A stretch of 64,000 bases of DNA from positions 116,066,610 to 116,130,609 of the forward strand of contig CM077647.1 of NCBI GenBank assembly GCA_039707465.1, given 5' to 3'. Below are positions 56,001 to 64,000 of the stretch, one piece after another. The notes below the pieces were generated by a model that was given only the letters and a program-made list of their open reading frames with translations, did not search any database and was not told the DNA's origin. Every line of letters begins with the position of its first letter. Within the stretch, counting starts at the first letter, position 1. Origin of the DNA: Rhabdophis nuchalis (Eukaryota > Chordata > Lepidosauria > Squamata > Natricidae). The position numbers and the translations under genes were made by a program.

Positions 56001-59000
56001 GGCAACCCTGAGGGTACAGATAAAGCCCCAAATGGCCTCAACAACTCTTAGACTCTCAGAGAGCTAACAACAGAGACCAGATGATTGCAAAGAATATAAA
56101 TCCATTCTTCACCATTCAGTCAGAACTGAAAAAAGCTTCTTGAATACTATTATGGAGCAATAATCACTTTTCTCTCATTTTTCTCTTGGCACGTGGACAC
56201 GTGGATTGCAGGGTACTTTTAAACTTGCATCAGAAATGTTTCATAGTTTTAGAATGGTTTAAGTAAACTAGTTCTTTATGTGAAAAAGTATTCATAATCA
56301 CTCCAGAAACAAGAAGTAAGATGCTAGAGTCGGCTCCATCTTTACGTTAGTAGATATAGGTATAATTTTAAACTAATCTCTCAGTAACTGCCAACAGTTG
56401 AACATCAAACATAGTTTAAAGGAAATCTTCTTACCACAGCAGAGTGATATGACGATTATCAGGGTTATCAGCAGAAGGAGAGAAACACCAGCTAAGGGAA
56501 CCCATATATAAAGTTCACAGGAGAACATTGTACTTTTTGTATTTGTCGTTACTGAAATATAAAGCAAAGGAAGAGCAATGCTTTCAAAAATGCTATCCCT
56601 CCGGTTTTTTATAATGTTTTATTATTTGAAAAAATATTATTTGTTCTGCTAGGATGAGTTTCATGTTTGTGTTGTACAACTTGTTCTAGAAGAGCAACAT
56701 TGTTAACTGCCAGCCTAGAAACACATCACATGCTCACAAGGGCCTTATCAATAACTATCCTACAGTGCCTAGCCCTGAATTCCAACATCTTCCTACTATG
56801 CTTCATCTCCTTATATTTACTTCACATACTTAAAATGGGAGGTTAATAATCTGCCCCTATTGTGAAGTTGTCCTGATATGTTGAAATGATATTATGAGTT
56901 CTGTAGTGCTTTAGTTTACTTTAGTTTACTTTTCTTTATTATCATTGCACATCGTACAATGAAATCAAATGCCATCTTCAGTGTACATTATAACTATAAA
57001 AATAAAAACACAAACACACATTCTTCACATGTTATATACCATATTTTTCAGAGTATAAGACGCACCGGAGTATAAGATGCACCCAGGTTTTGAAGAGGCA
57101 ATTTTTTTTAAAAAAAGTAGGTAGGTAGATAGAGGGATAGAGAGGGAGAGAAAGAGAGAGAAATACAGTAGGTAGGTAAGGAGAGAAAGAGAGAGTAGGT
57201 AGGTAGGTAGGTAGGGGAGAGAGAGAGAGAGAGAGAGAGAGAAATACAGTAGGTAGGTAAGTAGGGAGAGAGTGTGTGTAGATAGATAAGTAGGTAGAGA
57301 GAGAGAGAAATAGAGAGAGAGAGAGAAACTGTAGATAGGTAGGGAGGGAGAGAGAGTAGGTAGATAGGTAGATAGAGGGGGAGAGAAATACAGTAGATAG
57401 GGAGGGAGAGGGAGAGAGAGAGTAGGTAGGTAGGTAGGTAGATGTTTCCAGGTGTATTTACTCGTGCTGGAGAAGGAAATCACTGAACACCTTTGGAACA
57501 AATCTTTGTTTCTGCAGGCACCAACATAATTGATAATTATGATCAATTGATGAGAATGACCAATGTAATTCTCATCAATCATTCTAACTAAACAGCTTTC
57601 CGAAAGGGGAAAAAAAACCCTTTTTGCGCTGTGCAAACCTCCCCCAAATGGCCCGTTTTTCATGAAAATGGGCCCATTTTTTAAAACAATAAAAGGCATG
57701 AACAGCCTTGGGGGGGGGGCTTGCAGAGTGCTCCTGGGAGGGGGCCCCAAAACGAGGGAATAAAACACACGTGAAAACACACATGTGAAAAATATGGCCT
57801 TTAGTGTGGGAAAATAGGATATGTAGAGGTACCACAGTAAAAAATCCTTTGTAACCCATTGCAGGGGAATGTTACACGAGCACATCTTTACTTGTTGAAC
57901 AATTCAATTTAATTCAAATCCATTCAATTCCTTGTTGAATTGAATTATTTTCTCCTGATGGGAATCAAAACTGTGTTGTTTTCAACATGAAATGTTTTTT
58001 GTGTCAAAACCCAGAGCCTCAAGTGATATAGCCTCTAATTTGGAAGTAGGCTGAGGAAACATACCTATGACTGTAGAATTGGGACATTTCATAGCTTCTT
58101 CTTTTATCGGTCCTTTGGGGATGATTGAAATTTTCTGTGTGGTGGTAGGAAGCACAGGAGTAGTTGTCACTGTAAACAAGATAGATATGAAAGTGTTTTT
58201 CTTCTGTTTTCATGGTTAATGGCTGGATAGTTTATAACAGTGGTAGTCAACCTGATCCCTACCACCCACTGGTGGGTGTTCCAGCTTTCATGGTGGGCGG
58301 TAGGGGTTTTGTCCGATACTGAAGCACTTTCCTTTTTTTAAATTTAATTGACTTCCCTACTTTATAAATCACCATTACTGTGGAACCAGTGGGCGGTTAG
58401 AAAATTTTACTACTAACAGAGATATAAAAGTAGGGTGGTAGGTATAAAAAGGTTGACTACCCCTGGTTTATAATAATGTTTCTTCTCCATAGTTTTAAAT
58501 GGTTCCAAAATCATTATAGATATAAGTGAAAAGGAAAAAAGAAAAGAAAAGAAAAAAATGCAGAAAAGCCAAGCAATTCTCTCCTGATTTGTATTATCCC
58601 TAGCCACAAGATAGAGCAGAAGCTGATCTGGCAGGGAAGATATAAATGGGAAATTTAAAGGTTATGATGAAACCTACCTGGCAAGAATACTGGGATGCCT
58701 GAACTAAAAAGCAGCTTCTGATTACGATGGCGCACACAAAAATAGGTACCCTCGTGGTTCTCCTGAAATCTGGTAATAGTTAACTGGTAGTAGCTGCCAG
58801 CTTTTGTAGCGCTGTAGCCTCCAAGAGTACCTGTTACCTCTTTAGATCTTGATGTAACATGTGTAATGAATTGGAGTATGCCATTCGATTTCTGAAGAAC
58901 CCAGAACACGCCAGCATCCATGTAGTCAGTCTCACATTTGAATTCCACTTTGGTTCCAAAAGTTTCGAGAGGATTGCTGATCATACTGATTTCTATTCGG

Positions 59001-59022
59001 TCTGTTTGGGACCCACAGCAGC
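52975..59022 (-). CDS. CD8A: CD8A, partial gene span (five exons; signal-peptide exon missing)
   Basis: CD8 alpha is the T-cell co-receptor that binds MHC class I and recruits the kinase Lck. Exons on the minus strand: IgV 59022-58678, hinge 58169-58065, transmembrane 56551-56435, cytoplasmic 53556-53520 and terminal 53029-52975. All phases agree and give about 218 residues to a TAG stop, close to mature mammalian CD8A. The IgV part keeps both core cysteines (EFKC and YFC) and the FWVLQ tryptophan, and ends IPVFLPG as in mammals. The hinge is Thr/Pro-rich, the membrane exon reads CELYIWVPLAG, and the tail has KCKC. Position next to RMND5A matches human. CD8B is the main alternative, but the VFLPG end, hinge layout and CELYIWVPLAG favour CD8A. 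Exon 1 was not found between 59023 and 64000. Confidence 0.9.
53030..53519. other. CD8A: CD8A last intron (proposed)
   Basis: 490 bp between the CKC exon and the proposed terminal exon. No repeat recognised. Confidence 0.5.
53520..53556 (-). CDS. CD8A: CD8A cytoplasmic exon with CKC Lck-binding motif
   Basis: This 37-nt exon is too short for ORF finding. The acceptor is TTTCCTGTCAAAG|GTCC and the donor is TATACG|GTGAGT on the minus strand. In the phase required by the transmembrane exon it reads GPRRSRRKCKCI plus the first two bases of Arg. Basic residues followed by CKC match the mammalian RRRVCKCPR tail, where the two cysteines share a zinc ion with Lck. Here Ile replaces the Pro after CKC. 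The fit of phase, length and motif makes this likely. Confidence 0.82.
53680..53893 (-). mobile_element. Penelope-like element 3' end fragment
   Basis: GTGATTCTCAGTCATCCAGG, GATGCTTTTCAAAAAGCAAC and CAAGAAGCTTCTTCCAGTCT are reverse-complement forms of the AGAACTGAAAAAAGCTTCTT type Penelope 3' sequence seen at 56125. It sits just before the CR1 copy. Confidence 0.6.
53895..55166 (+). mobile_element. CR1 LINE with intact reverse transcriptase core
   Basis: An open frame (53995-54705, 236 residues) reads IIYLDFSKAFDKVDHNLLL, CSGVPQGSVLGPVLFNIFIN, LIKFADDTKLAG and NCERDLGILVDNHLN: RT motifs including the FADD catalytic box. After a stop at 54705 coding resumes in another frame with IAVFRYLRGCHKEEGVKLFS and [20 protein letters not shown]. 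The 3' end is GGACTAGAAGACCTACAAGG and then ATTGTATTGTA. 5'-truncated; inserted in the CD8A intron in antisense to the gene. Confidence 0.95.
55178..55670 (-). mobile_element. Penelope-like element, left (inverted) arm
   Basis: Minus strand: NPKNTLRQKLVHPQDKSPRH, then SNVTYAVQ, SETCADL, IGETKQQ and, further on, FVRGVKEAIYIK. These match the end of the Penelope reverse transcriptase and its GIY-YIG-type endonuclease. Several stops show decay. Confidence 0.75.
55715..56160 (+). mobile_element. Penelope-like element, right arm
   Basis: Plus strand: EDKPIRTRFSS, SAFERQW and FERGVIRTIYVKTEQPSL, the same C-terminal segment as the left arm, then TCAACAGTCCCAAGAAGGTT and CAGAACTGAAAAAAGCTTCT (3' end). 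It is in opposite orientation to the left arm. Confidence 0.75.
56160..56434. other. CD8A: CD8A intron, no extra feature
   Basis: Intronic sequence between the Penelope arm and the transmembrane exon. Confidence 0.4.
56435..56551 (-). CDS. CD8A: CD8A transmembrane exon
   Basis: The acceptor is TATATTTCAG|TAACG and the donor is TGCTGTG|GTAAGA. It encodes VTTNTKSTMFSCELYIWVPL, then AGVSLLLLITLIIVISLCC. The CELYIWVPLAG block corresponds to the CDIYIWAPLAG entry of mammalian CD8A, followed by about 20 hydrophobic residues. Confidence 0.93.
57039..57797 (+). mobile_element. TA-flanked MITE carrying a microsatellite array, copy 3
   Basis: The left end TA|CCATATTTTTCAGAGTATA, with AGACGCACCGG, matches copies 1 and 2. 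The right side ends GTGAAAAATATGG, but the TA flank is lost (CC follows) and the GC-rich interior is shortened. The array is at 57115-57440. It lies in a CD8A intron between the hinge and transmembrane exons. Confidence 0.78.
57115..57440. repeat. (GTAG)n/(GAGA)n compound microsatellite
   Basis: GTAGGTAG, GAGAGAGA and AAATACAGTA units as in the 22991-23385 array. Located inside the MITE. Confidence 0.92.
58065..58169 (-). CDS. CD8A: CD8A hinge (stalk) exon
   Basis: The acceptor is TTGTTTACAG|TGACA and the donor is CATAG|GTATGT. It encodes VTTTPVLPTTTQKISIIPKG, then PIKEEAMKCPNSTVIG. The Thr/Pro-rich start suggests an O-glycosylated stalk, MKC provides a candidate inter-chain cysteine, and NST is an N-glycosylation sequon. 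Phase 1 at both ends matches its neighbours. Confidence 0.9.
58238..58465. mobile_element. hAT MITE with perfect 8-bp TSD in a CD8A intron
   Basis: CAGTGGTAGTCAACCTGATC and AAAAGGTTGACTACCCCTG are the inverted ends. GTTTATAA is duplicated at 58230-58237 and 58466-58473. The interior has ACCCACTGGTGGGTGTTCC. It lies between the IgV and hinge exons. Confidence 0.9.
58678..59022 (-). CDS. CD8A: CD8A IgV-domain exon
   Basis: The acceptor is TCTCTCTAG|GCTGC and the donor is TTGCCAG|GTAGGT (minus strand). The reading starts CCGSQTDRIEISM and includes FGTKVEFKCETDY, AGVFWVLQKSNG, YYQLTITRFQENHEGTYFC and GIPVFLPG. This is the V-type Ig fold of CD8 alpha: B-strand Cys, C-strand Trp, and a GTYFC F-strand. 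It begins in phase 1, so the missing signal-peptide exon must end with one base of a split codon. Confidence 0.93.
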
Positions 59023-59204
59023 CTAGAGAGAGAGGAAAAGTTCAGTTGCAGCCCAAGAATTTTAAACACATTCTGATTGTCTGCATTGGCTGTGAAGTTA
59101 AGAAAAAAGTATTGAACAATTTTGAAATGAGTGCTGACCTAGGACTGGGGAAACCCACTTTCTAGTCTGTTCCCAGGCATGGCCACTGAGTGGTGGCTTT
59201 GATC
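59023..59204. other. CD8A: CD8A upstream intron, nothing recognised
   Basis: Intron sequence next to the IgV acceptor. No signal-peptide exon seen. Confidence 0.4.
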
Positions 59205-59483
59205 AGTCATGAATTCCGTGTCATCTTGGACCTCCGCCTGTTCCGCCAGCGGTTAAAAACGCACTTCTTCCAACAAGCCAGTCTGGCATGATTTTACTCG
59301 ACACTGCACTGCCTCTAGTTACCAAAGTTTTAATTCAAGGGTTTTAATATGGGTTTTAGCGCAGGGTGGTTTAATTTAATTGAGTTTTAATGAACGTCTT
59401 ATTTTTGTATATTTGTGTATTTATATTTTATATTCCCTGTGCACCGGCCCGAGTCCCTATGTGGTGAGATGGGTGCGGCTTAT
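59205..59483 (+). mobile_element. L2-type LINE 3' end
   Basis: CTCCGCCTGTTCCGCCAGCG followed by TTAAAAACGCACTTCTTCCA (the L2 C-terminal coding end), then GTGCACCGGCCCGAGTCCCT and GGGTGCGGCTTATAAATAAT. It is the same family as 15627-16402, in the opposite orientation. Confidence 0.85.
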
Positions 59484-59597
<114 letters not shown>

Positions 59598-59769
59598 AAT
59601 AACAAATCAAGCACAGCCTACAACAACATGGTGGTGGGAAAAAGAGAGGGAAGAAATGTAAGGTGTTGTCTTTTGCTTTTAAAGGAAAGGCTGGATATAA
59701 ATCTGTTTTTTTTTAAAGAAATAAACAACGTAGACTAAAGAAAACAAGATGCAGATAAAAAGGCATAGG

Positions 59770-60115
59770 GCAAGGGTCAGCAATCTGCGGCTCTGGAGCC
59801 GCATGTTGCTCTTTCATCCCTCTGCTGCGGCTCCATGTTGCTCAAAATATGCATCCCAACGCCAATGTGCGACACCCCTGGCATACGATTTATTGAGCTT
59901 TTCAACCCCCGGTAGGCCAACCATGAATAAATCCAAGGAAAGAAAAGTTTCATAAGAATGTTTCATAAGAATGTTTAATTCAATTACATATGCTAGTTCT
60001 GTGGTGGCTCACGAAATAGTCAGACATGGGAAAGGTTTTGTGGCTCCCGGTGTTTTCTTTTCTGTGGGGAACAGGTCCAAATGGCTCTTTGAGTGTTTAA
60101 GATTGCCGACCCCTG
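59770..60115. mobile_element. hAT-like MITE (CAAGGGTCAGCAATCTGCGG family)
   Basis: Left end CAAGGGTCAGCAATCTGCGG with GCTCTGGAGCCGC, right end GATTGCCGACCCCTGG. GCATAGGG on the left and GTGTATGG on the right are only a partial duplication. Confidence 0.72.
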
Positions 60116-60279
60116 GTGTATGGTAATAAAGCACATTAGAAGGATGTTTAATTTAGTCTTGGAATTGTTAGTAATAGATAGGGTTTTGGTATAAATGAAA
60201 TAAAGGTCAATTCTTTTGACTATAGGATTTTTTCGAAATGCAGTTGTACTTCATCATTACCAGCTCCTAATAAGTAACA

Positions 60280-61785
60280 AAATAACAGAATAAGAGAATT
60301 GGAAGGAACCTTGGAGGTCTTCTAGTCTAACTCTCTGCTCAAGCAGAAAATCCTATACCTTTTCAGACAAATCGCTATTCAATTTCTTCTTAAAAACCTC
60401 AAGTGATGGAGCACCCACACCTTCTGAAGGCAAGTTGTTCCACTGATTAATTCCCACGAAATGTCTCATTATTTCTAGGTTGGATCTCTCCTTGATTAGT
60501 TTACATCTATTGCTTCTTGTCATATCTCCAGGTGCATTGGAGATTACGTTAACTCCCTTTTCTTTGTGCCAGCCCTTCAAATATTGAAACACTGCTATCA
60601 TGTTGCCCCCATAATTTTAACCTAAGACTGTCTACTGTTGACCTCACACTATTCCTAAGAGGTCTGTAAGGGCATGCCTACCGTCCTTGTCCTACTGTCT
60701 CCATTTATTCGTACCCATTTACTATTTTCATACTTATGTTTAAACTTATACCTGTTATCTTTTACATGTTTGACAAACTAAATAAATAAACCAGTCTTTC
60801 TTTTCATTAAATGAGATGTATCCAATTCCTGCAAGAGTTCTTAGCCTCCAATCCCCTAATCATCTTTGTTGCTCTTCTCTGCACTCTTTCTAGAGTCTTA
60901 ACATCTTTTTTATATTGTGGAGATTAAAACTGGATGCAGTATTCTAGGTGTGTGTTCTTACCAAGGTCTTGTAAAATGGAACTAATGCTTCACATGATCT
61001 TAATTCTATCCCTCTGTTAATGTGCCTGGGTCAGCATTGGCTTTTTTTTGCAGCACACTGTTGGGTCATATTTAAGTGATTGTCCTGGAACCTTCTCACA
61101 GTTATTGCTATTGAACCACGTATTACCTATTCTATACCTGTGTATTTTGTTTTTCTTGCCTAAGTGTAAAATCTTATTTTCCTCACAACTGAATTTCATT
61201 TTGTTAGATAGGGCCCAGCATTCAAGTCTATTGAATCTTTCTGGATCTCAAGTCTATCTTCTGGAGTGTTGACTATTCTTGCCAGCTTAGTGTAGTCTGA
61301 AAAATTGATAAGTTCCCTTGTCTAAATCATTTCTGAAGATGTTGAAACTATTGGGCCTAAGACAGAATCTTGAGGTATCCCACTGCATACTTCTCTTCAT
61401 GTAGTTCTACTAAGGATACATATTGAGAGTGGCTGGTCAGACAGTTAAAAATTCATCTGATCGTGATGTTGTCAAACCCATATTTTTCTATCTTCACAAG
61501 TAATGGGATGTAGTCTACTTTATGATGTGCCTTACTGGAAGTACAAATTAAGTCCACATCATTTTGATGATCTACTAATTTAGTCAATAAGTTTTGTCTA
61601 GCATGATCTGTTTTTGACAAACCCATGTTGGCTTCTGATGATAACTCTGTTTGCCTCTAGATGTTCATAGTTTCATTGCTTCATTACCTTTTCTAGGAGT
61701 TTACCAAGTATTGATATTAGGCTGATCGGTCTTTAGCCATACCCCCCCACTTTTTTTTTTTTGAAGATGGAAACCACATCAGGTT
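60280..61785 (-). mobile_element. CR1 LINE with an internal insertion
   Basis: The reverse complement gives the CR1 3' end (GGAACCTTGGAGGTCTTCTA on plus). Minus frames read AVFQYLKGWHKEKGVNVIS and NQWNNLPSEGVGAPSLEVF, then MKFSCEENKILHLGKKNKIH. At about 60605-60805 a foreign AT-rich segment ending AAACTAAATAAATAAACC interrupts it. RT is decayed. Confidence 0.87.
60605..60805 (+). mobile_element. LINE-like fragment nested in CR1
   Basis: GAGGTCTGTAAGGGCATGCC ... ACAAACTAAATAAATAAA ends in an (AAAT)n-like tail and separates two CR1 blocks. This suggests later insertion of an L2-like 3' end. Confidence 0.5.
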
Positions 61786-61789
61786 TTTT

Positions 61790-62300
61790 TTTTTACTCAC
61801 ATGATTTATAATCCAGATATAAGATTAATTGGAGTAAATCTAACTTACTTCCTTTAGGGTTGGATATCTCATTAGAATGATGGACATAGATGGGACTTCT
61901 AGTATCTATCGATTTTATTAAATATTTATGGATTTATATTCCTAAATTTCCAAATCTGCCCTAGTTAATACGTCTACTCTGCTGGAACATATTATATTAG
62001 ATTTTGATAGATGTTATATGATAACTTTGACTTAGTGGTGTACAATAAATTTGATTAAAATGAATATAACTTCCAGTCCTGCTTTAAGAGCAATAACTAC
62101 ATTTAATCTAACAAATATTTTGATCAAAGTGATAGGGTTTTGAAAAAAATAAGTAGGGAAAGTAAAACATCTAGAATCTTTCTTTCTAAATTAAATTTGT
62201 TTATGACAGACAGCAGTTTTAATCTGGATTTTCAGAACAGTTACTGGTCTTACATTTGATTTTTGGGGGGGACAGAATGCCACTGTAATTTAAATGGGAA
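61790..62300 (+). mobile_element. L1 LINE fragment, reverse transcriptase C-terminal region
   Basis: The plus strand reads KINWSKSNLLPLGLDIS-type text (RINWSKSNLLPLGLDIS), then IDFIKYLWIYIPK. An INW..S..LPL segment followed by IKYLGI-like text is characteristic of vertebrate L1 ORF2. Frame breaks are many. The right boundary is unclear; similarity may extend to 62800. Confidence 0.65.
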
Positions 62301-62925
62301 TGTTATTGTACTTACTCATTTACGGTAAATCTTGGCAGTTGCTAAGTACAACATTTATTATCACTAATTAAGTGTTTCCAACTTTGATTATGATAAAATG
62401 TATTTGGGCCCTGTTGGGGTTACTTAGTTTTGATATGAACTCACATGAATATTTGACTCTGGCTTAACTTTATTCTTAAAATCAATGGAAAAAATAGTCA
62501 CAAAAAGGTACCATCTTTTTTAGCAACTGCGAACATAATTTTCTTTCCATCAACTTTAAAGTGGACATATATCCAGTTAAAGCATATCTTGGTAGTTCTC
62601 AATGGATTAAATGCTTTAGCAGCTCCCAAAATATCTATGTTACCAATATTGAAGAATTCAGTGTCAGAATTCAGATTAAATTTTTTCTGGTCAAAAGCCA
62701 AAAAAATAGTTTTAAAAAACCATAACAAATATACCAGAATCTTGGGATCAAGAATGGGAAACTCCATTCCTTAAAACCAATGGAGAACCAAGTTTTGAAG
62801 AACTAAGTTCATGTCATGTCATTTAAAATTGAAATTAATGTATCAAAAATTATTTTTATCAAATGGATACCATCTAGAATGTTCTCTGAAGAGCAGATTA
62901 ATGATTATTAATTAAGTTCCTGACC
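62301..62925. other. AT-rich sequence, possibly decayed L1
   Basis: No firm identity; the short minus-strand frame 62498-62767 is not recognised. Confidence 0.35.
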
Positions 62926-62929
62926 ACTT

Positions 62930-63515
62930 CAAAAAGGGAAACATGAAAATAGAAATTGATGGTGAAAAGGTTTCTGAAGATTGCAGAAAGTTGAAAGCGG
63001 TGAATGCAGCACAGAAATAAAATGTTGGGTTGCAGTGGATTCCACAGTAATGATGCATAGGAGCCAAATATGGAAAAGCAAAGACATTAGCCTGACAATC
63101 AAATGCAGGTTAGTTTGCTCTATTGTGTTCCACGTAGCTATTTATGGTTGTGAAAATTGGCCCTTATAAAATCAAAACAGAAAGAAAATTGACTCGTTTG
63201 AGCCATGATGCTGGAGAAGGCTCCTGTGTATATCTTGGGTTGCAAAGATGATTAACAATTAAGTGGAGCGCATAACACAAGATATGTCACAAGAAGGCAA
63301 AATCACAAGACTGTCTTACTTATTTTTGGCCATGTCATGCAGGGAAATTCACTGTAGAAAACAATTACGTTTGGAAGAGTTAGCAGTAACAGGCAACCAG
63401 ACCAGACAGAACATAGGAAAAATAAATAATGCAAGATTGGAAGGTATGGAGAGATCTAGCCCATAGAAGTGCCAAGAGTCAGACCAAATAAATGGATAAA
63501 ATCATCATCATCATG
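62930..63515 (+). mobile_element. BovB (RTE) LINE, 3' part
   Basis: The plus strand reads SKDISLTIKCRLVCSIVFHV, then YGCENW and RRLLCISWVAK, and near the end a CATCATCATCAT-type tail at 63506-63513. The IVFHVAIYGCENW block corresponds to the VFPVVMYGCESW block of BovB reverse transcriptase. Stops and small indels show it is dead. BovB is a LINE known to have moved horizontally among vertebrates. Confidence 0.85.
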
Positions 63516-64000
63516 CAAGACTTTGAGGGTACTTAACTCAAATGTTTTAATTATACTTCTATTTACATCTCTTTTGGAATAATGGAATATAATGCATTGA
63601 CAGACTTATTAAAGAAGACTCCAATGTAGATTGTACAGAGTAAAATACTGACAACTTGGAATTAACATGCCCAGAACAAATATGGGGTTTTAAAAAAATT
63701 CCTATAATAGCTAAAAGATAAAAAAAGATTGGATATCAGAGATTTGTGTTTTAGCAATTTTTGAGAAAATTATATATTTGGTTAATCAGACAATGTCACA
63801 TTATCTTTTCTTTTGTAAAAATTCTTGGCCAACTCAGTCAATACTGAAAGTTTAAGTTTATTTTTTAAAAAGACTTGAAAGATTACATAAATTTGGAATA
63901 TAGCTGTAATAGCGTTTTAAACGTATTTTCTTGTTTTCTTTTGTATTTGTCTATGGTTTATTTTGTTCATTTTTATTTTACATTACTTTATCTCTGTTGG
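63516..64000. other. Window end, no feature recognised
   Basis: AT-rich, with no exon or repeat recognised. Confidence 0.4.

Overview
The window is vertebrate nuclear DNA from a squamate reptile, most likely a snake. The evidence is spliced vertebrate genes with GT-AG introns, AT-rich introns, CpG-rich promoters, and a repeat set typical of squamates: CR1/L3 LINEs, L2 LINEs ending in microsatellites, BovB (RTE), L1, Penelope-like elements, a tRNA-derived SINE, and many hAT and Tc1/mariner-like MITEs. The species call is an inference from repeats; no species marker was read.

Three protein-coding genes are supported, in the same order and orientation as human 2p11.2 (RNF103 minus, RMND5A plus, CD8A minus). 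(1) RNF103 enters from the left with only its first coding exon visible (8368-8593, minus), behind a long CpG-rich 5' leader; no other RNF103 exon was recognised in 1-8366. (2) RMND5A is complete: nine coding exons between 13663 and 35076 (plus), whose lengths sum to 1176 nt (391 codons plus stop) with matching splice phases throughout. Its likely 3' UTR runs to a poly(A) signal near 36701 or 37903. (3) CD8A is on the minus strand: IgV exon (58678-59022), hinge exon (58065-58169), transmembrane exon (56435-56551), short cytoplasmic exon with the CKC Lck-binding motif (53520-53556), and a proposed terminal exon (52975-53029). Its signal-peptide exon was not found.

Layout: 1-8366 is RNF103 intron 1 with MITEs, a SINE and two tandem copies of one MITE. 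8368-9600 is the RNF103 promoter and leader. 9736-11174 holds two opposed hAT elements between the RNF103 and RMND5A promoters. 13663-35076 is RMND5A, whose introns carry L2, Penelope, MITEs and a decayed antisense betaretrovirus-like provirus. 35077-52970 is 3' UTR and intergenic DNA with a microsatellite-bearing MITE, L2, a long CR1 and a solo LTR. 52975-59022 is CD8A with CR1 and an inverted-repeat Penelope copy in its introns. 59200-64000 holds L2, hAT, CR1, L1 and BovB remnants.

The genes have separate jobs: RNF103 is an ER membrane E3 ligase, RMND5A the RING subunit of the CTLH/GID E3 complex, and CD8A a T-cell co-receptor. They are linked by conserved synteny rather than by pathway. 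I found no convincing evidence of an undescribed host system. The most unusual structures are in the mobile DNA: a TA-flanked MITE family carrying large internal microsatellite arrays, a pair of opposed hAT copies with matching target-site duplications, and head-to-head Penelope arms. Repeat boundaries are approximate unless target-site duplications are stated.
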